The translations under genes were made by a program, and so were the position numbers. The notes beneath the pieces are model-generated. The model did not search any database. It was not told where the DNA came from and saw nothing but the letters and a program-made list of their open reading frames with translations. A DNA stretch of 64,000 bases from Bifidobacterium italicum (GTDB lineage: Bacteria > Actinomycetota > Actinomycetes > Actinomycetales > Bifidobacteriaceae): assembly GCF_002286915.1 (NCBI RefSeq), contig NZ_MVOG01000011.1, positions 1-64,000 on the forward strand, written 5' to 3'. Positions within the stretch are counted from its first letter, which is position 1, and each line of letters begins with the position of its first letter. Shown in pieces: positions 49,959 to 57,549 of this stretch.

Positions 49959-52535
49959 TCACATATTGAACACATGCGCCACGATGACCAAGGTGATGGT
50001 GAGCGCCACGCCGCCGCAGAACAGCCAGTCGCGCGTATGCATCGTCAGCGGATGCCATTGCGTGCGCCGCACGCCCTCCTGGTAGCAGCGGGCGTCCAAT
50101 GCGAGCGCGAGGTTGTCGGCGTGCCGGATCGCGCCGGCGAACACGGGGATGACTATCGCGCACATCGCACGCACCCGTTTGGCCATACCGCCTGACTCGA
50201 TCGAGCCGCCGCGGGCCGCCTGCGCGTCGCGAATCGAGACGGCTTCGCGCACGAGCGTGGGAAGGAACCGCAGCGCGAGCGAGAGCACCAGACAGATCTC
50301 CTGCACATGGATCCACCGGCGCAACGGATGCAGCATCCGTTCGAAGGCGCTCGACATCGCCGTCGGCGTCGTCGTGAGCAGCACGACCGCCCCGAGGACG
50401 ATGACGAAGGCGAAGCGGAGCATGTACAGGAGCGCGACATGCACGCCGCCCGTGGTGATCGCCCATCCGCCGACGCGCAGCAGCGGCGTGCCGTCGCGGA
50501 CGACCGCGAGGTTGAGCAGTCCGGTCACGACGAACAGCGCCAGGAAGACGCGCACCGACGTGAGCAGCCGGCGCACGCCGACGCGGCTCGCGAGCGTGAT
50601 CGCGGCGGTCGCGGCGAAGCCGACGGCGAGTTGCGGCCACGTCGACATCGCGAAGGCCGTGAACATGAGCGCGAGAATGCCGAGCATCTTCGCGCGCGGA
50701 TCGAGGGAGGAGATCCAGGAATAGTCGGCGTCGCTCATGGAGATCGTCTCCGACGGCATCGGACGGGACGATTGATCGCAGGGGCGCGGGCCGTCGTCCC
50801 GATCCGCGTCGCCGCTACCGGCGGCCCGGGCGGATGCGATGCCGCCGCTCGCGTCGCGGAGGGGGCGGTCGCACCGGTCCGTGCTGCCCGTAACGTTCTC
50901 GCAGGGTTCGCCGACGCCGTCGGACGGCGGGAATTCGACGACGACGTCCGCGAGTGCGTGCGCCATCGCGAGGTCGTGCGTGATCATGACGATCGTGACG
51001 CCGCGCGCGCGCATGCTGCGGATGATGTCGCGGACGCGCACGCGGGCGGCGTCGTCGAGCGATGCGGTGGGCTCGTCCATGACGAGCACCTTCGGGCGGC
51101 ATGCGAGCACTCCGGCGATCGCGACGAGCCGCTGCTGGCCGCCTGAAAGCGTGAAGGGGTCGCGGTCCGACAGATGTCCGGCGCCGACGAGGCGCAACGC
51201 CTCGTCCACGCGTGCGCGCACGTCCTCGTCGGGAAGCCCCTGGTTGCGCGGGCCGTACGCCACGTCCTGCGCGACGGTGCTCGCGAACAACTGCCGTTCG
51301 GGATGCTGCATGATGAAGCCGAGCCGGCGGCGCAGGGCTGCGCGTTCCCTGCGGTTCGCGTGGACGAGTTCGACGTCGGCGACGCGGATCGAACCGGCGT
51401 CGGGCTTCAGCAGCGCACACAGCAGCTTCGCGAAGGTCGTCTTGCCCGAACCGTTCCTGCCGACGACCGCGAGCGTCGATCCGGACGCCACCCGCAGTGA
51501 GAAGTCGTCGAGTACCGCGGTGGCGCAACCAGGGTAGCGGAAGGTCACATGGTCGAAGACGACGGCCGGCGCCGACGTTACGGGCTGCATCGTTAAGGGC
51601 GGCACGTCGTGGACATGCGTCGACGGTGCATCCGGTAGGGCGTCGGCAAGGAAGGGTCTGGTCGTTGGCGGTACATCCCATGGCGAGGCGGAGGGCGGCG
51701 TGGTGGGCGTCGCAGGTGCTGCCGGTAGGGAATCGGCGAGAGCGGATGCTGCCGGCAGCGGTACATCATCGGCTGCCATCGGTAGTGGAGGCTGAGAGGC
51801 TGCTACAGGTAGCGGATGGGTGCATGCAGGCGAAGAATGGTCGTCCGCCGGATGCAGACGCCCGTGCTCCAGACGCAGTGTGCGCGTCGCATGCGCGAGC
51901 TCGGCGGCGTCATGCGTCACGATGATGATCGCGGTGCCGCGGGCCTGGATGTCGTCGAGCGCGGCGAGCACGTCGGCGCGCGCCTCCGGGTCGAGCATCG
52001 CCGTCGGTTCGTCGAGGATGAGCAGCCGCGAACGCATCGCGAGCATGCCGGCGATCGCGACGCGCTGCTGCTGTCCGCCCGAAAGATCCGCCGGATTCGC
52101 CTCGGCGAACGCGGTCATGCCGACGGTCGCGAGCGCGTCGTGCACGCGCTCGCCGATCTGTTCGCGTGGAGTCGAGAGGTTCTCCGGGCCGAACGCGACG
52201 TCCTCGGAGACGACGGTCGTGACGATCTGGTCCTCGGGATTCTGGAAGACGATGCCGATGTCGCGGCGCGCGCGGCGGTAGGCGTCGGCGCGCGCGCCGA
52301 CGGCGTCGTCGAAGACGGGTACGCCGGCGAGTTCCACGGTGCCGCCGTCGGGGGCGGCGAGTCCCGCGGCGAGCAGCGACAGCGTCGACTTGCCCGAGCC
52401 GTTCGACCCGACGAGCGCGACGCGTTCGCCCTCCCGCACGAGAAGGTCGACGCCGTCGAGCGTCCATGTCGTTCCGCCGTCGTAGCTGAACCGCACGCCG
52501 CGCATGTCGACGACGGCGTGTGGGGTCGCCGTCAC
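49959..52535 (-). CDS. ECF transporter energising protein: EcfA-EcfA'-EcfT fusion
   Basis: 858 residues in one frame with no internal stop. ATPase domain 1 (about 1-222): Walker A SNGSGKS 44-50, [22 protein letters not shown]. Pro/Ala/Ser linker (225-320), ATPase domain 2 (320-530: GRNGSGKT, LSGGQQRLVAI, MDEPTASLDD), linker 532-599. EcfT membrane protein occupies 600-858 with both conserved Arg motifs (AARGG and LDARCYQEG). GTG 52535 overlaps the RibU-like stop (GTGA), so expression follows the FMN riboswitch. An internal ATG at 50738 with GGAG upstream could also give free EcfT. Both linkers contain the dispersed repeat motif. Confidence 0.9.
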   Translation of the reverse strand: MTATPHAVVDMRGVRFSYDGGTTWTLDGVDLLVREGERVALVGSNGSGKSTLSLLAAGLAAPDGGTVELAGVPVFDDAVGARADAYRRARRDIGIVFQNPEDQIVTTVVSEDVAFGPENLSTPREQIGERVHDALATVGMTAFAEANPADLSGGQQQRVAIAGMLAMRSRLLILDEPTAMLDPEARADVLAALDDIQARGTAIIIVTHDAAELAHATRTLRLEHGRLHPADDHSSPACTHPLPVAASQPPLPMAADDVPLPAASALADSLPAAPATPTTPPSASPWDVPPTTRPFLADALPDAPSTHVHDVPPLTMQPVTSAPAVVFDHVTFRYPGCATAVLDDFSLRVASGSTLAVVGRNGSGKTTFAKLLCALLKPDAGSIRVADVELVHANRRERAALRRRLGFIMQHPERQLFASTVAQDVAYGPRNQGLPDEDVRARVDEALRLVGAGHLSDRDPFTLSGGQQRLVAIAGVLACRPKVLVMDEPTASLDDAARVRVRDIIRSMRARGVTIVMITHDLAMAHALADVVVEFPPSDGVGEPCENVTGSTDRCDRPLRDASGGIASARAAGSGDADRDDGPRPCDQSSRPMPSETISMSDADYSWISSLDPRAKMLGILALMFTAFAMSTWPQLAVGFAATAAITLASRVGVRRLLTSVRVFLALFVVTGLLNLAVVRDGTPLLRVGGWAITTGGVHVALLYMLRFAFVIVLGAVVLLTTTPTAMSSAFERMLHPLRRWIHVQEICLVLSLALRFLPTLVREAVSIRDAQAARGGSIESGGMAKRVRAMCAIVIPVFAGAIRHADNLALALDARCYQEGVRRTQWHPLTMHTRDWLFCGGVALTITLVIVAHVFNM

Positions 52536-53422
52536 TGCTGTCCCCGGTTGAGCAGCGTGGAGACCGGCTTGTAGACCACGAACGTGATGACGCCGTTGAG
52601 CGCGAACTTGATGAGGTTGAACGGCAGCAGCACCGGGACGATGAGCTTCGCGACGTCGGCCATCGACATGTGCGCGTACATCGGCGTGATGACGAGGTTC
52701 GCGCCGATGGCGACCGCGAGCGCGAGCAGTGCGCCGACGAGGATGCCGACGAGCGCCGACGCGCGCGTGCGGCGACGACGGTAGATGAGGGCGGCGGGTA
52801 CGGAAAGGGCGAGCGCCACGAGCACGGACATCAGAGTGCCCCATGGATTCGTGAACAGGTGGGGCAGGAAGCCGAGGACGCTCACGATCGCGGCCGCCGA
52901 TGGGCCGAACGCGAAGCCGGCGACGAGGCAGACGACGCCGGAGGGGTCGTATTTGAGCCACGGCGCCGCCGGCATGAGCGGGAACTCGATGAAGCTGACG
53001 GCCATCGCGAGCGCGACGAACAGCGCGTACATCGCGATGCGGCGCGTGGACCAGCGGCCCACGTCCCCGACGCCCGTCGAATGCGCGTCGTCGGGACGGT
53101 GGTCGCGCGATGCGCGCGTGGAATGCGTCGATGGGGTCGGCGTGGCGGCGTCGGCTATGCGGGATGTGCCGCCGGTAGCGGTATCGGCGGCGGATGATGA
53201 CGTGCTACCGGTAGTGCTAGCGGATGCGTTATCGGTAGTGGGGGAGGACGTGCTGCCGGTAACGGATGACGCCGTGCTGTCGGAAGCGGATGGCGACGTG
53301 GTGTTGGTGGTGCTACCGGTAGGGGCGGGGGATGGGGACTTGGCGGCGTCGTCGGTGATTGGATGGGCGTCGTCGGTCGGTTGATTGGATGCGGGTGTGA
53401 GGGCATCGTTGATTGTGCTCAT
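52532..53422 (-). CDS. ribU: Riboflavin ECF substrate-specificity component (RibU-like)
   Basis: 296 residues. The first about 125 are a Ser/Thr/Ala/Pro low-complexity tail built from repeat motifs, unlike normal RibU. Then about six membrane helices with the RibU-type sequences KYDPSGVVCLVAGFAFGP and LLPFNLIKFALNGVITF. Binds riboflavin; control by an FMN riboswitch directly upstream supports the assignment. Works with the following EcfA-A'-T fusion. Confidence 0.92.
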   Translation of the reverse strand: MSTINDALTPASNQPTDDAHPITDDAAKSPSPAPTGSTTNTTSPSASDSTASSVTGSTSSPTTDNASASTTGSTSSSAADTATGGTSRIADAATPTPSTHSTRASRDHRPDDAHSTGVGDVGRWSTRRIAMYALFVALAMAVSFIEFPLMPAAPWLKYDPSGVVCLVAGFAFGPSAAAIVSVLGFLPHLFTNPWGTLMSVLVALALSVPAALIYRRRRTRASALVGILVGALLALAVAIGANLVITPMYAHMSMADVAKLIVPVLLPFNLIKFALNGVITFVVYKPVSTLLNRGQQ

Positions 53423-53430
53423 CGCAGAGC

Positions 53431-53570
53431 TCCGTTTCTTTCATCCGGACTGTCACCGTTGGCTTCGGAATCCGACCGAATCCACCGCTTTCGCGGGTTG
53501 CGGGCTTCGCCGTGGGCGCATCGGATGCGCGGCGCTACCGCCAGTAAGGAATTGCACCTTCCCTGAAACT
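53431..53570 (-). ncRNA. FMN riboswitch (RFN element)
   Basis: Reading minus: GTTTCAGGGAAGGTGCAATT, then CCTTACTGGCGGTA, AGCCCGC, GGATTCGGTCGGATTCCGA, GCCAACGGTGACAGTCCGGA, and GAAAGAAACGGAG. These are the conserved RFN blocks in order. The ATG of ribU lies 8 nt after the terminal GGAG (the ribosome site), so control is likely translational. Confidence 0.95.
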
Positions 53571-53902
53571 ACGTCTCCCATCTGTATACGTAGGCCGGGA
53601 TAAACGGATGCGGGCACCTCCCCGGACGCGTCGAAAAACGGGGCGGACGGGAGGGCGACGGGCAAACGATGGTCGTGAAAACCCCTTGTATGACGCGCAA
53701 GTGCGAGGAAACGCAACATGGCAATCGTTATCAGAAAACATCGTTCCATAATGTGGATAGTTTGCAAAACATGAATGTTTATCGGTTGAACTAATATATC
53801 ATGTAGTAAGGCCGTCATCCGCGGACGCATGGCGCATCCGCGGACGGGCCCGAGATGGTGGATCACTGGGTGACACCCTGGAAACGGTAAGGAAGGTTGA
53901 CG

Positions 53903-54688
53903 ATGATTGAGACCGCACAGGCGTTCGGCGTGGACATTGGAGGATCGGGCATCAAGGCTGCGCCGGTCAATCTGGAGAAGGGCGAGTTCGCGGAACCGCG
54001 CCTGAAGATCCTCACTCCGGAGCATTCGACGCCGAAGGCGGTCGGCGACATCGTCCGTCAGCAGCTCGAGCACTTCGAGGTGCCCGAGGACGTCCCGGTC
54101 GGCATCGCGTTCCCGGCGCCGATCAAGCCCGGACAGAAGCTCGACTACATGGCCAACCTCGATCAGTCCTGGATCGGCGTCGACGTCACCGAGGTCTTCT
54201 CGGAGGCTTGCGGTCGTCCGGTGACCGTCGTCAACGACGCGGACGCCGCCGGCGTCGCCGAGCAGCGCTTCGGCGCGGCGGCCGGTCAGGAGGGCCTCGT
54301 CATCGCGACGACGCTCGGCACCGGCATCGGTACGGCGCTCATCTACGACGGCGTGCTCATCCCGAACACCGAACTCGGTCACATCCAGCTGCCGAAAGGC
54401 AAGGGCGACGCCGAGAAGTACGCGGCCTCCTCGGTGCGTGAGAAGCTCGACATGGGCTACAAGAAGTGGGCGAAGCGCCTGACGAAGTACTACAGCCTGA
54501 TGGAGCTGTACTTCAGCCCGCAGCTGTTCGTCGTCGGCGGCGGCGTGAGCCGCGTCTCGGAGAAGTTCCTGCCGTACATCGACATCAAGACGCCGATCGT
54601 CGCCGCGAAGCTGCACAACGAGGCGGGCATCATCGGCGCCGCGTACCACGCGAGCACGCAGATGCAGAAGAACGAGAACGCCGACTGA
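53903..54688 (+). CDS. ppgK: Polyphosphate glucokinase (ROK family)
   Basis: 261 residues. Phosphate-binding GVDIGGSGIKA at residues 9-19, catalytic Asp in VVNDADAAG near 112, and GTGIGTALIYDG near 147. Phosphorylates glucose with polyphosphate or ATP. ATG 53903 has AAGGAAGG at about 8 nt. The region before it (53700-53890) is unusually AT-rich and holds its promoter; I could not assign -35/-10 boxes firmly. Confidence 0.95.
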   Translation: MIETAQAFGVDIGGSGIKAAPVNLEKGEFAEPRLKILTPEHSTPKAVGDIVRQQLEHFEVPEDVPVGIAFPAPIKPGQKLDYMANLDQSWIGVDVTEVFSEACGRPVTVVNDADAAGVAEQRFGAAAGQEGLVIATTLGTGIGTALIYDGVLIPNTELGHIQLPKGKGDAEKYAASSVREKLDMGYKKWAKRLTKYYSLMELYFSPQLFVVGGGVSRVSEKFLPYIDIKTPIVAAKLHNEAGIIGAAYHASTQMQKNENAD

Positions 54689-54733
54689 GCAGGCAGACGT
54701 CCAAGGCGTCGTGCGCGATGCCGAAATGTTGTG

Positions 54734-54775
54734 AGGGCGGCCGCCGGAGCGAACACTCCGGCGGCCGCCCTTTCC
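54734..54775 (+). terminator. ppgK rho-independent terminator
   Basis: A 16-bp perfect stem 54734-54749 with 54756-54771 followed by TTTC. Confidence 0.9.
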
Positions 54776-54827
54776 TATGCCCATGCGCCCCGGAGCACGC
54801 ATGTCGCCCATCGTCACCGTCGGTCGT

Positions 54828-55017
54828 GCTTACGGGTGGCGGTTCTTACGGGTGGTCGTGCTTACGGGTGGTCGTTGCCGCGGATGACTTGTTCTTATGG
54901 GTGGTCGTCGCTACGGGGAGGTCGTCGGCATGCAGAGAACGGCGAAGGACCCTCGAAGCGACGATCGCTACGGGCGGCGGCGACGGCCTACGGGAGGTCG
55001 CTACGGGCGGCGGATGG
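54828..55017 (+). repeat. Repeat array between ppgK and aminotransferase
   Basis: Nine or so copies on the plus strand: CTTACGGGTGGCGG (three close variants), CTTATGGGTGGT, CTACGGGGAGGT, CTACGGGCGGC (twice), CTACGGGAGGT. Fills most of the 393-nt interval. Confidence 0.85.
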
Positions 55018-55081
55018 ACGCCCTCGCCGAAGGCCGGCGAAAAACCGAACGAAGATGTGGAGGTGCGCGTAGATTGGGGAC

Positions 55082-56575
55082 GTGCGTTTTTCCCGAAGAG
55101 TAGACATCAATGAACCCAATCCGATCGCGAAGGCCGAGGCCGCGTTGAAGGCGGCGGGGATACAGCCGCTCGCGCTCAACGATTCGAATCCGACGCGGCA
55201 CGGCCTGGCGCCGTCATCGCTGCCGTCGGTCTACGACGCCGAGCCGCGCGGACAGCGTTACGCGCGCGAGGCGATCGCCGCATATATCAACGCGGCCGGC
55301 GATTGCGGCATCCTGGATTGCGCCGACGATCGCATCGGCGCCGATGCGGCCAACGAGGCGGGCGAGTCCGGCGTCGTTACGGGTGGCGCCGCCGATGACG
55401 ACGTCTGTGGGACGGCATGTGCGGATGGTCGCATATATAAAGGCATGGGTGAGGGCATGCAGCGTGCCGCCGCCGGAGACGGCGCCCCCGATAAGGATTC
55501 CGCCGCGCGCGGTGACGGGTGCGCCCGCGACGATGGCGGTGCCGCCGATAAGGATGAAGAAGACGCCGCCGGTAACGACAACCGGACCGCCGCCCGTAAC
55601 GAAGGGACGGTGGGGGAGGCGAGGCGGACGGTGGATGCCGACGATGTGTATCTGCTCAGCTCCACGTCGCAGGCGTATGCGTGGCTGATGAAGCTGCTGT
55701 GCGACGCCGGGGACGCGGTGCTCGCGCCGAAGCCAGGCTATCCGCTCATCGAATCGATCGCGCGGCTCGAATGCGTCGAGGTGCGCTTCTACCAGCTGCG
55801 CTTCGACGGCTCGTGGTTCATCGACGTCCCGCAGATCGAACGGATGCTCGCCGAGGACACGGACCGTCGCATCCGGGCGCTCGTCGTCATCAATCCGAAC
55901 AATCCGACCGGTTCCTACATCAAGCCGGGGGAGCGTGAGGCACTCGTCGCGCTGTGCATCCGGTACGGAATCGCGATCATCGCCGACGAGGTGTTCTTCG
56001 ACTACCCGTTGGAGCCGTTCGACGGCAACCGGCGCCTGAGCGGCGAGCCGCGCGTGCTCACCTTCGCGCTCGACGGATTCTCGAAGACGCTGGCCGCGCC
56101 GCATGCGAAGGTGGGAGGGATCCGCGTGTCCGGCCCCGTCGATGACGTGCGCGAAGCGCGGCGCAGGCTCGACGTCATCGCCGACGACTTCCTGCCGATG
56201 AGCGAATTCGTCGCCCGCGAGATCCCGACGATGCTGCGCGAGGCGCCGCGTCAGCTCGACGCCGTCGGCGCGCGCATCCGCGCGAACCTGGGGGCGCTGC
56301 ACCGCATGCTCGAAGGGGATGAGCTCGGCGTCGTCGACGTGCTGCGCGCCGAGGGCGGCTGGAACGTGCTGCTGCGGTTCCCCGGCGTCATCGACGAGAA
56401 CGACCTTGTGTTGTCGATGATCGACGACGCCCGTACGAGCGGGCAGCCGGGGTATTTCTTCGACATGACGTCGAACGGTTACCTCGCGATCTCGCTGCTG
56501 CCCGAACCCCCGCAGTTCGCACGCAACGTCGCGACCGTGCTCGACGCGGTGCGTCAGCGGCTCGACATCGACTGA
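55082..56575 (+). CDS. PLP-dependent aminotransferase with repeat-derived insertion
   Basis: 497 residues; fold type I, class I/II. PLP contacts: INPNNPTGS near 278, DEVFFDYPL near 303, and LDGFSKTLAAPHAKVGG with the Schiff-base Lys (FSK). Residues about 74-186 are an extra approximately 110-residue low-complexity segment (Asp/Ala/Gly-rich) not expected in the family, encoded by copies of the dispersed repeat. GTG 55082 follows a TAGATT -10-like box by about 7 nt, suggesting leaderless translation. The substrate is unknown. The 3' end overlaps the convergent ABC gene by 22 bp. Confidence 0.9.
   Translation: MRFSRRVDINEPNPIAKAEAALKAAGIQPLALNDSNPTRHGLAPSSLPSVYDAEPRGQRYAREAIAAYINAAGDCGILDCADDRIGADAANEAGESGVVTGGAADDDVCGTACADGRIYKGMGEGMQRAAAGDGAPDKDSAARGDGCARDDGGAADKDEEDAAGNDNRTAARNEGTVGEARRTVDADDVYLLSSTSQAYAWLMKLLCDAGDAVLAPKPGYPLIESIARLECVEVRFYQLRFDGSWFIDVPQIERMLAEDTDRRIRALVVINPNNPTGSYIKPGEREALVALCIRYGIAIIADEVFFDYPLEPFDGNRRLSGEPRVLTFALDGFSKTLAAPHAKVGGIRVSGPVDDVREARRRLDVIADDFLPMSEFVAREIPTMLREAPRQLDAVGARIRANLGALHRMLEGDELGVVDVLRAEGGWNVLLRFPGVIDENDLVLSMIDDARTSGQPGYFFDMTSNGYLAISLLPEPPQFARNVATVLDAVRQRLDID
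55375..55610. repeat. Repeat-family copies inside aminotransferase coding sequence
   Basis: GTTACGGGTGGC (55377), CGATAAGGAT variants, GTGACGGGTGCG, GCCGATAAGGATG, GCCGGTAACGAC and GCCCGTAACGAA, in frame with the aminotransferase but in both strand orientations. They encode the inserted segment. Confidence 0.8.
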
Positions 56576-57360
56576 TATTTGCTGCGGATGAGCTGCGTGT
56601 AGAAGTCGGTCGCATGCTGCGGGTCGCCGTCGAAGACGATGTGCGCCTCGTCCATGACGAGCACGCGGCGGATCTCATAGCGTTCGTCGGCGATGAGATC
56701 AACGTCGTGCGTCGTGAACACGACCGGCCTACCGTAGCGGAACAGCCGCTGCGCGACATGCGCCGAGCTGATCTCGTCGAGGCCGCGTGTCGGCTCGTCG
56801 GCGACGAGCATCGCCGGCAGGTGGCAGCAGGCGACGGCCATCGCGAGCAGATGCAGCCGTTCGCCGTCGAGCGTGTCGAGCCGCATATGGCGCACGTCGC
56901 CCAGATCGAAGGCGGCGAGCAGGTCGCCGATGCGCGCGGCGCGTTCGGTCGGCGGCACATGGTGGCGTTCGAGATAGCCGTCGAGCGCGTCCTCGAGGGA
57001 TCTCGCACGTTGGAAGTGCGCGCGCACATGGTCGAGGCCGACGTAGCCGATCGCCGATCGGATGGCCGGACGGTCGGCGCGGCGTGACGGGTCGCGCGGT
57101 TCGCCGTCGACGACGTAGGCGACGGCGCCGGACGTCGGCGACTCCTGTGCGCCGATCATCCGGATGAGCGTCGATTTGCCGGCGCCGTTGAGTCCGATGA
57201 CGGCCACGTTGCCGCCGTCGTGCATGATGCGCAGGTCGGTGGGCTCGCAGCCGACCGCGCCGTCCGCATAGACGTAGCCGGCGCCGCGCAGCTCGATGTC
57301 GACGGTCTTGGCGGGCGGCCGTCGCCGGCGGGAGGGGAACAACGAATCGAAAACGCTCAT
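56554..57360 (-). CDS. Orphan ABC ATP-binding protein (ECF/CbiO-like)
   Basis: 268 residues. Walker A GLNGAGKST near 60, Walker B MLVADEPTRGLD near 187, H-loop TTHDVD. The signature motif is degenerate (LDGERLHLLAMA instead of LSGGQ), though the context is conserved. No cognate permease of usual type adjoins it; the next gene is a polytopic protein of 713 residues. It may pair with EcfT-like proteins elsewhere or regulate the neighbour. Its stop overlaps the convergent aminotransferase. Start ATG 57360; ATG 57369 possible. Confidence 0.85.
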   Translation of the reverse strand: MSVFDSLFPSRRRRPPAKTVDIELRGAGYVYADGAVGCEPTDLRIMHDGGNVAVIGLNGAGKSTLIRMIGAQESPTSGAVAYVVDGEPRDPSRRADRPAIRSAIGYVGLDHVRAHFQRARSLEDALDGYLERHHVPPTERAARIGDLLAAFDLGDVRHMRLDTLDGERLHLLAMAVACCHLPAMLVADEPTRGLDEISSAHVAQRLFRYGRPVVFTTHDVDLIADERYEIRRVLVMDEAHIVFDGDPQHATDFYTQLIRSKYQSMSSR

Positions 57361-57415
57361 GGGGCCCATTGTATCCATGCGCCTCCATGAGCCGTCGGCA
57401 TGTGCGCGCGCCGAT

Positions 57416-57545
57416 GTTACGGGCGGCAGCCTCGCCTATCGGTGACAGGCGATCTTACGGAGGCGGCATCGACGGACGCCACAGGTCACGAAGTGCTGCC
57501 CGTAACGCGGTGCGACCGGTAGCGGAGCGGTGTTGCCGGTAGCGG
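57416..57545. repeat. Mixed-orientation repeat cluster
   Basis: GTTACGGGCGGC, CTATCGGTGAC and CTTACGGAGGCGGC on plus; GCTGCCCGTAAC on minus; GACCGGTAGCGG and TTGCCGGTAGCGG at the end. Fills the 189-bp gap between two minus-strand genes. Confidence 0.75.
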
Positions 57546-57549
57546 CCGG

